In this document: positions 34,323-44,201 of the stretch, in pieces | Layout of the letters: every line of letters begins with the position of its first letter | Numbering within the stretch: the stretch's first letter is position 1 | Source of the DNA: Myxococcus guangdongensis | GTDB lineage: Bacteria; Myxococcota; Myxococcia; Myxococcales; Myxococcaceae | Length of the DNA: 64,000 nt | NCBI RefSeq assembly: GCF_024198255.1 | Contig: NZ_JAJVKW010000016.1 | Coordinates: forward strand, 1 to 64,000 | Reading direction: 5' to 3' | Translations under genes and position numbers: made by a program | The notes under the pieces: model-generated | Seen by the model: the letters and a program-made list of their open reading frames with translations, nothing else | What the model was told of the DNA's origin: nothing | Database searches by the model: none

Positions 34323-35030
34323 ATGACCTCACTCGTCCAACCCGTGCGCGTCTTCATCGACCCTGTCGAGGGGACGCCCGCCGCCGTCGAAGCCCGCCGT
34401 TGGGTCTGGCCCCTCCTCATCCTCGCCCTCTGCGTGTCCGCCTCCGGGACGCTGTTTTCCCTTCGCTGGGACGCGACCCCGGATGTCATCCGTGAGCTGC
34501 AGGCCTCCGGGGAGATGTCGACCATCTCCGAGGCGGACCTGAGCGACAAGATCCAGACCGCGTCCCGCAAGGCGCTGGTGGGCGGCATCGCCAAGGGCGT
34601 CTTCGTGATGCCGTTCATGGCGCTGCTGCTGGCCGCCATGCTCTGGGTCGTGTCCTGGCTGTTCGACCGGCCCGTCCACTTCGAGAAGCTGATGTCGGTG
34701 GCGGCCATCGCGCTCTTGCCCATCGCGCTCTACCACCTCATCCTCGCCGGCTGTCTCGCGGCGCAGCACACCGTCTCCGTCTCGCGCGTCCTCCAACTGG
34801 TGCCGTCGCACCTGGGGGCGTTCATGGACGGGCTGAGCCCCAAGATGGCGCGCGTCGCCTCCACCGTGGACTTCTTCAACCTCTGGAGCACCGCGCTGCT
34901 CGGCCTGGGCTTCTCCGCCGCCACCGGCATGCCCCGCGGCCGAGCGCTGCTGTTGTCCCTGGCGCTCTACGCGATGTTCGCGGGCATCATGATGGTGGGC
35001 TTGCCCGGCTCGGCGGGAGGTGGCCAATGA
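34323..35030 (+). CDS. Yip1-domain polytopic membrane protein
   Basis: A 235-residue protein with about five TM helices (WPLLILALCVSASGTLF; VFVMPFMALLLAAMLWVVSWLF; MSVAAIALLPIALYHLILAG; FNLWSTALLGLGFSAATG; ALLLSLALYAMFAGIMMVG). The pattern matches the Yip1 family. The ATG at 34323 was chosen because the upstream frame crosses the promoter gap. It is the first gene of a six-gene chain, overlapping tolC by ATGA. Yip1-like proteins have no settled role in bacteria; placement with an exporter suggests help in membrane assembly or substrate loading. Confidence 0.8.
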   Translation: MTSLVQPVRVFIDPVEGTPAAVEARRWVWPLLILALCVSASGTLFSLRWDATPDVIRELQASGEMSTISEADLSDKIQTASRKALVGGIAKGVFVMPFMALLLAAMLWVVSWLFDRPVHFEKLMSVAAIALLPIALYHLILAGCLAAQHTVSVSRVLQLVPSHLGAFMDGLSPKMARVASTVDFFNLWSTALLGLGFSAATGMPRGRALLLSLALYAMFAGIMMVGLPGSAGGGQ

Positions 35031-36370
35031 ACGCCCTCATCGTCGCGACGCTCCTGTCCGCGTCCCCCGCGCCCACGCCCATCACCCTGCAGCAGGCCCG
35101 CGAGGAGGGCCGCCAGAGCACCACCGCGCTCACGGCGCTCCAGGACCTGGAGGTCAGCCAGCAGGACGTGAACATCCGCCGCTCCGCGCTGTTGCCCCAG
35201 CTCTCCGTCAACGGCTTCGTGGGCAAGCGTTGGCTCGGCCGCCGGCAGACGTTCGACCTGGTGCCGGACGTGAACAACCCCGGCGAGTTCGTGCAGATCT
35301 CCGTCGAGTCCAAGCCCACCTCCACGGGCGACTACGACCTGGGCGCCGTCATCAGCCAGAGCATCTACGACCGCGCGGTCTGGAAGCAGCTCGAGCAGGC
35401 CGGGGTGCTGCGCGACGCGCAGGCGAGCCAGGCCAAGGAGGAGGCGGACACCGCGGAGCTGGAGGCCATCCGTCGCTTCTTCACGCTCTTCCGCACCCAG
35501 TCCACCCGCCAGGTGCTGGACGCCACCGTCAAGCGCAGCGAGGAGCAGCTCGAGCGCGCCCGCGCCCTGTTCCTGGCGGGCCGCGTGGGCAAGGTCGAGG
35601 AGATCTCCGCCCTGGTGAACCTGGGCAATGACCGCATCTCCTTCGTCCAGTCGCTCAGCCAGCTGGTCACGGACCAGGGCCAGCTCGCGGTGTGGCTGAC
35701 GCGTCCGGGCACCGAGCCCGTGGAGGCGGTGGACCCGGGCGTGCTCCAGTCGGAGCCCGGCCCCGCGCCCACCATCGAGCAGGCCATCAGCGTGGCCCGT
35801 GAGCAGCGCCCGCTGCTCAAGGCGCTGGAGGCGCGGGTGAGCGCGGCGGAGCTGGAGCGCGCCATCGCCCGCGCGGACTACATCCCGAAGCTGACGGCCC
35901 AGGGCGTCTACACCCGCCAGGGTCCGGACGCCGGCCAGGTCTTCACCGAGCCGCGCCTGCAGAACAACTTCATCGGCCGCATCAACCTGGACTGGAACGT
36001 CTTCAACGGCTTCCTCACCCCCGCGCAGACCAAGCGGGCCGAGGCCAACGTCCGCAAGGCCCAGCTCCAGCTGGCGCAGTCCGCGCGGGAGATCGAGGCC
36101 GAGGTGCGCACCGCGCACCAGTCGCTGGAGGCGCAGATCGTCGCCGCCCGGCTGTCCTCGGAGAACCGCGAGGCCGCCGTCCAGGGACTCAACCTGGCCG
36201 AGGAGCGCTTCAAGGCCGGTGCGGGGTCCACGCTGGAGGTCCGTGACGCGCAGCTCAGCCTCACGCAGGCGGAGCTCAGCTTGTTGGAAAACAGAATCGA
36301 TGTCGAAATCGCCCGCTTCACCTTGATGCGGGCCATGGGCGCCCTGATGAGCCCGGGAGAGACGAAATGA
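35027..36370 (+). CDS. TolC-family outer membrane channel of the second export operon
   Basis: A 447-residue outer membrane efflux protein with a short hydrophobic signal (MNALIVATLLSASPAPTP). Two OEP domains follow: the first strand region has GKRWLGRRQTFDLVPD, and the second repeat has LDWNVFNGFLTPAQTKRAEANVRKAQLQL, a characteristic OEP stretch. Long coiled-coil helices build the periplasmic tunnel. Starts and stops overlap both neighbours (ATGA), so translation is coupled through the operon. It is a different paralogue from the TolC gene at 8771-10288. Confidence 0.9.
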   Translation: MNALIVATLLSASPAPTPITLQQAREEGRQSTTALTALQDLEVSQQDVNIRRSALLPQLSVNGFVGKRWLGRRQTFDLVPDVNNPGEFVQISVESKPTSTGDYDLGAVISQSIYDRAVWKQLEQAGVLRDAQASQAKEEADTAELEAIRRFFTLFRTQSTRQVLDATVKRSEEQLERARALFLAGRVGKVEEISALVNLGNDRISFVQSLSQLVTDQGQLAVWLTRPGTEPVEAVDPGVLQSEPGPAPTIEQAISVAREQRPLLKALEARVSAAELERAIARADYIPKLTAQGVYTRQGPDAGQVFTEPRLQNNFIGRINLDWNVFNGFLTPAQTKRAEANVRKAQLQLAQSAREIEAEVRTAHQSLEAQIVAARLSSENREAAVQGLNLAEERFKAGAGSTLEVRDAQLSLTQAELSLLENRIDVEIARFTLMRAMGALMSPGETK

Positions 36371-37632
36371 AGTGGTGGAAGGGTGTGATCGCCGGTGCGC
36401 TGTTCCTCGGTGCCGCGGCCATCACGGCGGGAGGCCTGAAGGAGCGTCCCCCGCCGTCCCAGGAGGTGCAGATCGCCAAGGCTCGCAAGGGCACCATCAC
36501 CCGCACCATCACCGGCGCGGGCAAGGTGCAGGCGGCCACGACGGTGAAGATCTCCTCCAGCCTCTCCGGAGACCTGGTGGAGCTGCTCGTCAAGGATGGC
36601 GACGCGGTGAAGAAGGGTCAGGTGCTGGCCCGCATCGATCGGCGCGTGTACGAGGCGGCGCTCAAGCAGGCCATGGCCTCGCAGAACGCGGCGCGCGCCG
36701 ACGCCCAGGTGGCGGAGGTGGAGCTCAGCCGCACCACGCAGGAGCTGGGGCGGGTGGAGGGACTGGTGACCAAGGGCCTGGCGTCCGGCGCCGAGCTGGA
36801 CATCGCCAAGGCGGGCAAGAACACGGCGGAGGCCCGGCTCGCGTCCTCGAAGCAGCTGCTCGCGCGCAACGTCGCCGTCGTGGAGCAGGCGCAGACGGAC
36901 CTGTCGCGCACGACGATGTTCTCGCCCATCGACGGCAACGTCATCGAGCTGTCGCGCGAGGTGGGTGAGCGCGTGCGTGGCTCGGAGCTGGCCGAGGACG
37001 TGGTGATGACCATCGCGGCGCTGTCCGCCATGGAGGTGAAGTTCGAGGTGGGTGAGCACGAGGTGGTGCACCTCAAGCCGGGCCAGCCCGCGGACGTGAC
37101 GCTGGACGCGCTGGAGGGGCAGACCTTCGCGGGCTCCGTCGTGGAGATCGCCCAGAAGGCGCTCATCAAGAACGAGGGCACGGAGGCCGAGGTGACCAGC
37201 TTCCCCGTCACGGTGGCGCTGGACATGCGGCCGCCGGGCGTGCTGCCGGGCATGAGCGCGGAGGCTCGCATCTCCGCGGAGACGCGCAACGACGTCGTCC
37301 TGGTGCCCATCCAGGCCGTCACCGTGCGTGCGGAGCGCACGCTGCCCGATTACAAGGAGCCCATCGAGGGTGGCGGGCTCAAGGCGCGGCGCACCGAGTC
37401 GCTGGCCAAGGTGGTCTTCGTGGTGGACGCGGCGAACAAGGCGCAGGTGCGGCGGGTGCAGACGGGCATCGCGTCCGACACGGAGCTGGAGATCCTCTCC
37501 GGGCTGAACGATGGCGACCGCGTGGTGGAGGGCCCCTACCGCACGCTGTCGAAGGAGCTCAACCACGGGGACAACGTGCAGGAGCCCGAGCAGGGCGGTC
37601 CGGGCGGCATGAAGGGCGGGCGGAAGTCGTGA
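36367..37632 (+). CDS. HlyD/MacA-type periplasmic adaptor of the second export operon
   Basis: A 421-residue membrane fusion protein with one N-terminal anchor ([21 protein letters not shown]). Split lipoyl halves occur around ~40-80 and ~175-200 ([20 protein letters not shown]). A helical hairpin (~85-170) meets TolC. A beta-barrel domain (~210-300) precedes a membrane-proximal end with a Gly-rich tail ([13 protein letters not shown]). It bridges the two permeases to the TolC gene product just upstream. Start and stop overlap neighbours by 4 bp. Confidence 0.9.
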   Translation: MKWWKGVIAGALFLGAAAITAGGLKERPPPSQEVQIAKARKGTITRTITGAGKVQAATTVKISSSLSGDLVELLVKDGDAVKKGQVLARIDRRVYEAALKQAMASQNAARADAQVAEVELSRTTQELGRVEGLVTKGLASGAELDIAKAGKNTAEARLASSKQLLARNVAVVEQAQTDLSRTTMFSPIDGNVIELSREVGERVRGSELAEDVVMTIAALSAMEVKFEVGEHEVVHLKPGQPADVTLDALEGQTFAGSVVEIAQKALIKNEGTEAEVTSFPVTVALDMRPPGVLPGMSAEARISAETRNDVVLVPIQAVTVRAERTLPDYKEPIEGGGLKARRTESLAKVVFVVDAANKAQVRRVQTGIASDTELEILSGLNDGDRVVEGPYRTLSKELNHGDNVQEPEQGGPGGMKGGRKS

Positions 37633-38384
37633 GCCACGGCAGCGGCGCCGGCGAGGGCCGGCTCATCCAGGTGGACAACATCACCCGCGTCTTCCACGTC
37701 GGTGGCGAGGAGGTGCGGGCGCTGCGAGGCGTCACCTTCGGCGTGGGCCGGGGCGAGTGGATTGCCATCATCGGTCAGTCCGGCTCCGGCAAGAGCACGA
37801 TGATGAACGTGCTGGGCTGCCTGGATACGCCTTCCAGCGGCCGCTACATGCTCAACGGCAAGGACGTGTCGCGCATGAGCGACGACGAGCTGGCCGTCAT
37901 CCGCAACGTGGAGATCGGCTTCATCTTCCAGACGTTCCAGCTGCTGCCGAAGGAGACGGCGCTAGCCAACGTGGAGCTGCCGCTGGTGTACCGCGGCATG
38001 CCCGCGAAGGAGCGGCGGGAGCGGGCGAAGGCGGCGTTGGACAAGGTGCAGCTCACGCACCGCATGCACCACCGGCCCAACGAGCTGTCGGGCGGTCAGC
38101 GTCAGCGCGTGGCCATCGCCCGCGCGCTGGTGTCCGAGCCGTCCATGCTGCTGGCGGACGAGCCCACGGGAAACCTGGACTCGGCCACGGGCGAGGAGAT
38201 CGTCCGGCTGTTCGAGCAGCTGCACCAGGCCGGCCACACGCTGGTGCTCGTCACGCACGAGCCGAAGCTCGCGGCCCGGTGTCCGAGGGCCATCCGGCTG
38301 AGCGACGGTGAGATCGTCGCGGACGGGCCGGGGCGCGAGGTGGCGCTGGGCAACGCCGCGGCGATCGCTGCGGGGGGCGCATGA
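37629..38384 (+). CDS. MacB/LolD-type ABC ATPase of the second export operon
   Basis: A 251-residue ATPase starting at GTG inside the adaptor stop (GTGA). Motifs: Walker [11 protein letters not shown]-loop [10 protein letters not shown], signature [16 protein letters not shown], Walker [13 protein letters not shown] and switch THE. It is typical of LolD/MacB/FtsE-type ATPases coupled to FtsX-fold permeases. It must serve the two permeases that follow, whose first start overlaps its stop. The C-terminus is Ala-rich and short. Confidence 0.92.
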   Translation: MSHGSGAGEGRLIQVDNITRVFHVGGEEVRALRGVTFGVGRGEWIAIIGQSGSGKSTMMNVLGCLDTPSSGRYMLNGKDVSRMSDDELAVIRNVEIGFIFQTFQLLPKETALANVELPLVYRGMPAKERRERAKAALDKVQLTHRMHHRPNELSGGQRQRVAIARALVSEPSMLLADEPTGNLDSATGEEIVRLFEQLHQAGHTLVLVTHEPKLAARCPRAIRLSDGEIVADGPGREVALGNAAAIAAGGA

Positions 38385-39619
38385 AGCGCTGGGCGGGTTT
38401 CCGGGTGGACGTCCTGGAGGGCGCGCGCATCGCGCTGTTCTCGCTGCGCGCCAATCGCCTGCGCACCGTGCTGACGACGATGGGCATCGGCATCGGCGTG
38501 GCCACGCTGCTGGCCATCGTCGGCATCATCCAGGGCCTCAACACGTCCTTCCACCGGCAGCTCGCGAGCTTCGGGGCGAACACGCTCTATGTGAGCAAGT
38601 ACCCGATGATCATCAAGGGCGACTGGTGGAAGTACCGCGGGCGCAAGAACTTCACGCTCGACCAGGTGCAGCGGCTGCGCGCCATGGCGCCCTTCATCAG
38701 CGCGATGTCGCCGTCGGTGTCGCGGTTGGCGGACGTGTCGTACGCCAGCGAGCAGATGTCCACGGTGCGCATCCAGGGCGTCAACCACGAGTACCTGAGC
38801 ATCTCCGGGTTCGACATCACCAACGGCCGCTTCCTCACGGAGGCGGATGAAGAGGTGACGCGGCCGGTGGCGGTGCTGGGCGCGGACGTGGCGGACCGGC
38901 TGTTCCCAGGCATCAGCCCGGTGGGGCGCACCATCCGCGTGGACAACCGCTCCTTCCAGGTGGTGGGCACGCTCAGCCGCAAGGGCAAGGTGGTGAACGA
39001 GAGCATGGACCTGCTCGTCATCATCCCCTTCAAGACCTTCTACAGCAGCTTCGGCAAGGGCCGCCCGTTCGAGATCGCCATGGCGGTGGCGGACGCGGGC
39101 CAGGTGCGCGCGGCCGAGGACCAGCTCATCGGCATCCTCCGGCGCATCCGCGGCACGACGCCGGGCGAGCCGGACGACTTCAACATCAACAAGCCGGAGG
39201 CCATGGCGCAGACGTACGCGCAGCTCACGGGGGCGCTGTACGGCGTCGCGGTGGGCGTGGGCCTGATTACCCTGCTCGTGGGCGGCATCGGCATCATGAA
39301 CATCATGCTGGTGTCGGTGCGCGAGCGGACGCGGGAGATCGGCGTGCGGCGCGCGCTGGGGGCGCGCAAGCGCACCATCGTGGTGCAGTTCCTGATGGAG
39401 GCGGCCAGCGTGTCCGCGGTGGGTGGCCTGTTGGGGACCACGGTGGGGCTGGGGACGGCCAAGGTGGTGTCCTTGATCACGCCGCTGGCGGCGGATGTGC
39501 AGACGGGCACCATCCTGGGCGGGGTGTTCTTCGCGGCGCTGGTGGGCCTGCTGTTCGGAATCTGGCCGGCGGCGCGCGCGGCGAGCCTGGACCCGGTGGA
39601 AGCCCTCCGGTACGAGTGA
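38381..39619 (+). CDS. MacB-like permease 1 of the second export operon
   Basis: A 412-residue permease with TM1 at ~25-50 ([19 protein letters not shown]). A MacB_PCD periplasmic domain (~50-280) and three C-terminal TMs with [21 protein letters not shown] follow. It ends in [11 protein letters not shown], the usual MacB-type tail. It probably forms a heterodimer with the next gene product. Its stop is 4 nt before that gene's ATG. Confidence 0.9.
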   Translation: MKRWAGFRVDVLEGARIALFSLRANRLRTVLTTMGIGIGVATLLAIVGIIQGLNTSFHRQLASFGANTLYVSKYPMIIKGDWWKYRGRKNFTLDQVQRLRAMAPFISAMSPSVSRLADVSYASEQMSTVRIQGVNHEYLSISGFDITNGRFLTEADEEVTRPVAVLGADVADRLFPGISPVGRTIRVDNRSFQVVGTLSRKGKVVNESMDLLVIIPFKTFYSSFGKGRPFEIAMAVADAGQVRAAEDQLIGILRRIRGTTPGEPDDFNINKPEAMAQTYAQLTGALYGVAVGVGLITLLVGGIGIMNIMLVSVRERTREIGVRRALGARKRTIVVQFLMEAASVSAVGGLLGTTVGLGTAKVVSLITPLAADVQTGTILGGVFFAALVGLLFGIWPAARAASLDPVEALRYE

Positions 39620-39623
39620 GCCG

Positions 39624-40856
39624 ATGCGAGCCTTCTTCGACAACCTCCGGCTGGCGCTGGGCACGTTCCTGGGCAACCCGCTGCGCTCGCTGTTGACGCT
39701 GCTGGGCATCGTCATCGGCGTGGCCACGGTCATCACCATGATGGGGCTCATCGAGGGCCTGCGCACCAAGGTGAACCGGGATCTGGGCCGCCTGGGCGCG
39801 CACACCTTCCAGCTCACCAAGTGGCCCGCGGGCGGCTTCGGCCGCTTCAACTGGGCCAAGTTCGCCAAGCGCCCGGACATGGGCATGGAGGACGTGCGCG
39901 CGCTCGAGCAGTTCTGTCCGTCGGTGGGGCTGGTGGCGCCCTCGGACGACCAGGGCGGCCAGAAGGTGTCCACGGTGAGCAAGGAGACGCGGCCCGCGGT
40001 GCGCATCATGGGCGCGTCCACGACGTACCCGACGGTGAGCGGGCTGTCCGTGCAGTCCGGCCGCTTCTTCAACGAGGTGGAGGGGCTGGACGGCCGCAAC
40101 GTCATCATCCTGGGCCTGGACGTGGCGGACGAGCTGTTCCCCGGCATCGACCCGGTGGGCTTCGAGGTCCGCCTGAAGGGCCGGCCGTTCCGGGTGATTG
40201 GCGTGCTCCAGCGGCGCGGCAGCTTCCTGGGCATGGTGAGCCTGGACAACCAGGCCATCATCCCGCTGCGTGTGTTCCAGCAGCTCTACGGCAAGGAGCG
40301 CTCGCTGGACGTCGACATCCAGGCGAAGGACCCCGGCCTGTTCCGCAAGGCGCAGGACGAGGTCGCCACGCTGATGCGCCGCCGGCACAACCTGGCGCCG
40401 GACGAGGCCAACGACTTCGAGCTGCACACCAACGAGTCGGTGACGGCGTCGTTCAACCAGCTCTCGCAGGTCATCACCATCGCCGGCGTGGGCGTGTGCT
40501 TCCTGTCGCTGGTGGTGGGCGGCATCGGCATCCTGAACATCATGTTGGTGTCGGTGATGGAGCGCACGCGGGAGATTGGCGTGCGCAAGGCGCTGGGCGC
40601 GAAGCGGCGGCGCATCCTGGGGCAGTTCGCCACGGAGGCGGTGCTGCTGGCGCTGATGGGCGGCGCCATGGGCGTGGGGCTGGGCTTCGGGCTGGTGTTC
40701 CTGGGCGACTGGATGGTGGGCTTCCCCATGTCCGTGCCGCCGTGGGCCGTGGCGCTGGCGCTGTCGATGAGCTGCGGGGTGGGGCTGTTGTTCGGAATCT
40801 ATCCGGCCGCCCGCGCCGCGAAGCTGGACCCCGTCGAGGCGATGCGCAACGAGTAG
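39624..40856 (+). CDS. MacB-like permease 2 of the second export operon
   Basis: A 410-residue permease with the same plan: TM1 (LTLLGIVIGVATVITMM), a periplasmic domain to ~280, then FtsX TMs starting GGIGILNIMLVSVMERTREIG, ending KLDPVEAMRNE. It is clearly diverged from permease 1, especially in the periplasmic half (FGRFNWAKFAKRPDMGMED), which fits a heterodimer with separate substrate surfaces. The start is the ATG 4 nt after permease 1. It is the last gene of the chain. Confidence 0.9.
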   Translation: MRAFFDNLRLALGTFLGNPLRSLLTLLGIVIGVATVITMMGLIEGLRTKVNRDLGRLGAHTFQLTKWPAGGFGRFNWAKFAKRPDMGMEDVRALEQFCPSVGLVAPSDDQGGQKVSTVSKETRPAVRIMGASTTYPTVSGLSVQSGRFFNEVEGLDGRNVIILGLDVADELFPGIDPVGFEVRLKGRPFRVIGVLQRRGSFLGMVSLDNQAIIPLRVFQQLYGKERSLDVDIQAKDPGLFRKAQDEVATLMRRRHNLAPDEANDFELHTNESVTASFNQLSQVITIAGVGVCFLSLVVGGIGILNIMLVSVMERTREIGVRKALGAKRRRILGQFATEAVLLALMGGAMGVGLGFGLVFLGDWMVGFPMSVPPWAVALALSMSCGVGLLFGIYPAARAAKLDPVEAMRNE

Positions 40857-40913
40857 CCGCGCGGCGGACCTGGCCGGTTGCCTCCCTCCCCGGACTCCAT
40901 TAGGGGAGGGGGC

Positions 40914-41912
40914 ATGGCGCCTCGCATCGGTTCGCTGTGGGACTCGGTCGGCAACACCCCGCTGCTTCGCATCGGCTCGCTCAGCCGCGTCACCGGCTGC
41001 GACATCCTGGGCAAGGCGGAGTTCATGAACCCCGGCGGCAGCATCAAGGACCGCGCCGCCAAGGGGATGATTCGCCGCGCGGAGGAGCAGGGGCTCTTGA
41101 AGCCCGGCGGCACCATCGTCGAGGGCACCGCGGGCAACACGGGCATCGGCCTGGGGCTGCTCGGCCGCGAGCGCGGCTACCGCGTCGTGGTGACGATGCC
41201 GGACAACCAGGCGCGCGAGAAGTACGAGTACCTGGAGGCCATGGGCGTGGAGGTCCGCAAGGTGCCGCCCGTGCCCTTCGCCAACCCGGCCCACTTCTTC
41301 CATCAGGCCCGCGCGCTGTCGGAGGCGCACGGCTGGTTCTGGGCCAACCAGTTCGAGAACACGGCCAACGGCGACTTCCACTACGAGACGACCGGGCCCG
41401 AAATCTGGGAGCAGTGCGAGGGCCGCGTGGACGTGCTCGTCGCCTCCGTGGGCAGCGGCGGGACGCTGTCCGGCGTCAGCCGCTTCCTCAAGGAGAAGAA
41501 CCCCGCCGTGCGCGTGGTGCTCGTGGACCCCGCGGGCTCGGGGCTCTATTGCTACGTGCGCGAGGGGAAGCTGGAGGCGTCGGGCTCCTCCATCACCGAG
41601 GGCATCGGCATCATGCGCATCACCGCCAACTTCCAGGCCGCGCGCGTGGACGAGGCGATGCGGCTGGGCGACGCGGAGATGCTCGACATGCTCTACCACC
41701 TGGCCCGCGAGGACGCGCTGGTGGTGGGCACCTCCGCCGCGCTCAACGTGCGCGCCGCGTACGACATCGCGCGCCAGCACGCGGGCACGGGCCTGCGCAT
41801 CGTCACCTTCCTGTGTGATCACGGCAGCCGCTACGCGTCCAAGGTCTTCAACGCGGAGTTCCTCGCGTCCAAGCAGCTCCAGGTGAAGCCGCTGCCCACC
41901 GACGCCCGCTGA
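40914..41912 (+). CDS. Cysteine synthase family PLP enzyme
   Basis: A 332-residue fold-type II PLP enzyme. The PLP lysine is in NPGGSIKDRAA (near residue 44). The phosphate-binding GTAGNTGIG and later VGSGGTLSG loops are intact. The sequence group fits O-acetylserine sulfhydrylase or the related cysteine desulfhydrase/Cds1 branch; the two cannot be separated by sight. It has the best ribosome site of the region (GGGGAGGGGG before ATG 40914). It follows the export operon by 57 nt but has its own upstream gap and may be transcribed alone. Confidence 0.88.
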   Translation: MAPRIGSLWDSVGNTPLLRIGSLSRVTGCDILGKAEFMNPGGSIKDRAAKGMIRRAEEQGLLKPGGTIVEGTAGNTGIGLGLLGRERGYRVVVTMPDNQAREKYEYLEAMGVEVRKVPPVPFANPAHFFHQARALSEAHGWFWANQFENTANGDFHYETTGPEIWEQCEGRVDVLVASVGSGGTLSGVSRFLKEKNPAVRVVLVDPAGSGLYCYVREGKLEASGSSITEGIGIMRITANFQAARVDEAMRLGDAEMLDMLYHLAREDALVVGTSAALNVRAAYDIARQHAGTGLRIVTFLCDHGSRYASKVFNAEFLASKQLQVKPLPTDAR

Positions 41913-41933
41913 GGCGCGTGTCCCCGTGCGCGC

Positions 41934-42602
41934 TCAGTGCGGCGCGGAGAAGCGCCCGGGTTCCTGCGACGAAGGGCCCGGGTGCGTCTTGCGGAACACG
42001 TAGTAGTCCGCGTGCCGCGTCCACTCGGGACGGCCCTCGGCGCGTGGCACGCGTGGCCCTCGCGTGGCCTGACGGGGGACCAGGTATGTGTCGAGCTCCT
42101 GGTCGACGAAGGTGAACTTGCCGCGCAGCTCCTTCACCACCGCGACGAGCGACAGGTTCTCCTCGGCCGCGGCGTCGGCCGCGTCGCCGTGGTGATCATT
42201 CGTCACCAGGAGGCCGCCCACCTTCAGGTACTTCCCGCACGCGCGAGAGATGCCTCCGGCGTAGAGCGAGAGCACCAGGTCGAAGCTCTCGTCCAGGATG
42301 GGGATGGGCTGCGTGAAGTCCTGCGCGACGAAGCGCACGTAGGCCTTCTGCGCGTACTGCTGCCGCGAGCTGATCTTCCGCAGCACGCCGTCCTTGTTCG
42401 CGAAGAAGCCCTGCGCCAGGTCGTTGCGGTCCACGTAGACGACGTGCTGGAAGAAGAACGACGGGGTGATGTGCACGAAGCACCCCGGGTACAGCACCGT
42501 GTCCACCGCCACGTAGCGCTCGCGGAGCACCTCGAAGAGGCCCGCTCGCTCGAGCTGATGATCGACCACGAAGCCCTGGTAGATCTCCTCGACTCTCTCC
42601 AT
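41934..42602 (-). CDS. SAM-dependent methyltransferase-like protein
   Basis: A 222-residue protein counted from the ATG at 42602. The motif VLYPGCFVHITPSFFFQHVVYVDRND resembles motif I/II of class I methyltransferases (glycine loop, then acidic Asp at the strand end). FDLVLSLYAGGISRACGKYLKVGGLLVTNDHHGD fits motifs IV-V. The frame continues upstream to a possible ATG at 42740, adding a Pro/Ser/Arg-rich stretch; a TTGTCA/TCAAAT promoter-like pair inside that stretch favours the shorter form. Neither start has a well-spaced ribosome site. The substrate is unknown. It diverges from the CreD-like gene. Confidence 0.7.
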   Translation of the reverse strand: MERVEEIYQGFVVDHQLERAGLFEVLRERYVAVDTVLYPGCFVHITPSFFFQHVVYVDRNDLAQGFFANKDGVLRKISSRQQYAQKAYVRFVAQDFTQPIPILDESFDLVLSLYAGGISRACGKYLKVGGLLVTNDHHGDAADAAAEENLSLVAVVKELRGKFTFVDQELDTYLVPRQATRGPRVPRAEGRPEWTRHADYYVFRKTHPGPSSQEPGRFSAPH

Positions 42603-42880
42603 TTCCTGGATTTGAGCCGCTTCCTGGGGGGCCTGACAACTTTGTGACGGCGACGGGCGCGGCGCACGCGACGGGCGCGGAAAGTCACAGTCGGGACGGC
42701 CGGTGCGGTCCAGGAAGACTCCGTCGTGAGGTGTGCTCATCCGCGTTCGGCGCGTGCGGGTCGATGCGCACTCACCTCGGGCCCCTGTGACGAGGGCTTG
42801 CACGAAATCCGCACGAACATTCCTCGGGAAGCGCACGGCCAGGCCATCCGCGTTGCACGGCGGAGGACGAGTCTGGGCGC

Positions 42881-44194
42881 ATGAATCCTCCTGCCTTTCC
42901 GCCTCGTGCTCCGAGGACGTCCGATGGCCCCATCCGCGGGGCGTTCCGGTGGCTCGTCGCCCACCACGTCTTCGGCAGTCTGCTCATCGTCGTCTTCGCC
43001 ACCGCGGTGATTGCCGGTCAGGTGGCGGGGCGGACGGACTTCGCGAACTCGGAGCTGGCGGCCGGGGTGGAGGACCGATGGGGCGCGCCCGTGGTGCAGC
43101 CCGCGCCGTCACTGCGCTACGTGCACAGCGGCACCATCTTCACCGAGCTCAAGCCGTTGGCGTTCGACCGTCAGCACGTGGAGGTGCTGGCGAAGATGAA
43201 CTACCGCAAGCGCGGCCTGCGCTACTTCTCCGGCTTCGACTTCAACCTGGGCGCGGAGTACGCGGTGGTCAACCGCGAGGGCCACGACATCGACGTGGCG
43301 TTCATCTTCCCCATGGAGATGGACAAGTCGCAGGTGCTCCTGTCGGAGCTCCAGTTCCTGGTGGACGGGAAGGAGGCCAGCCTGGACCTGGGCGAGTCCG
43401 GCAACCGGCTCGTCTGGACGGGCCGCATCGCCAAGGGGGCCACGGCCCGCTTCGTCATCCGCTACCGCGCGCGGGGGCTCGACTCGTTCATCTACAAGCT
43501 GGACCCGGCGCTCTCCGCGCGCGACGTGCGCGTGCACCTGGCCGTCGAGGGTGGGGACAACTACGACTATCCGGCGGGCGTGCTGTCCGCGTCGTCGGTG
43601 CAGGCGGGCAGCGACACCGTCACGCTGGACTGGGCGTTCCAGTCGCTCGAGTCCGGCGTCAACCTGGGCGTCATCCTCCCGTCGGAGAAGACGTTCGACT
43701 CCATGGTGTCGCGGATGGCGGGGCGCGCGTGGGTGCCGTTCCTGGTGCTGGTGGCGCTGCTCGCGGCGCTGGGCTTGAGGCACAAGCGGCAGCTCGCGCT
43801 GCATGAGTCGTATCTGCTCGCGGCCGTGTACGGCTTCTTCTTCGTGCTGCTCGCGTACCTGGCGGCCTTCATGAACTTCTACGCGGCCTATGCCGTGAGC
43901 GCGCTGGGCCTGGGCGCGGCGGTGGTGGCGTATGCGCGGTGGCTGTTCCCGAAGGAGCGCACGTCGGTGCTCGCGGGTCTGTGGGCCGCCACGCTGCTGG
44001 TGCCCACCGGCGCGGTCATCCTCGAGGGCTACACGGGCCTCATCTACACGCTGGAGATCCTCGCGGGCCTGCTCGGGCTGATGGTGCTCTCCACCCGCGC
44101 GAGCGTGCGCGCGTTCCTGTCGGATTGGTCCCATCCCGGCGCGGCCCCGAGCGCGGCCCCCGTGTCCACCCCTGTCACCCCGGAAGCGAGCTGA
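42881..44194 (+). CDS. CreD-like inner membrane protein
   Basis: A 437-residue protein with one N-terminal TM (~25-47, FGSLLIVVFATAVIAG), a periplasmic beta-rich domain (~50-280) and six or so TMs at the C-terminus (WVPFLVLVALLAALGL; ESYLLAAVYGFFFVLLAYLA; FYAAYAVSALGLGAAVVAYA; VLAGLWAATLLVPTGAVIL; IYTLEILAGLLGLMVLS). This topology matches CreD, the inner-membrane protein controlled by the CreBC system in enterobacteria. The sequence is divergent, so the name rests partly on the CreC/CreB-like pair nearby. An Ala/Pro/Ser tail ends the protein. The next gene starts 7 nt downstream. Confidence 0.6.
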   Translation: MNPPAFPPRAPRTSDGPIRGAFRWLVAHHVFGSLLIVVFATAVIAGQVAGRTDFANSELAAGVEDRWGAPVVQPAPSLRYVHSGTIFTELKPLAFDRQHVEVLAKMNYRKRGLRYFSGFDFNLGAEYAVVNREGHDIDVAFIFPMEMDKSQVLLSELQFLVDGKEASLDLGESGNRLVWTGRIAKGATARFVIRYRARGLDSFIYKLDPALSARDVRVHLAVEGGDNYDYPAGVLSASSVQAGSDTVTLDWAFQSLESGVNLGVILPSEKTFDSMVSRMAGRAWVPFLVLVALLAALGLRHKRQLALHESYLLAAVYGFFFVLLAYLAAFMNFYAAYAVSALGLGAAVVAYARWLFPKERTSVLAGLWAATLLVPTGAVILEGYTGLIYTLEILAGLLGLMVLSTRASVRAFLSDWSHPGAAPSAAPVSTPVTPEAS

Positions 44195-44201
44195 GCCCAT
44201 C

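Noticed and set aside
31406-34495. Plus-strand frame of ~1029 codons opposite Clp
   Set aside because: It is an antisense shadow of the Clp gene with no ribosome site or domain.
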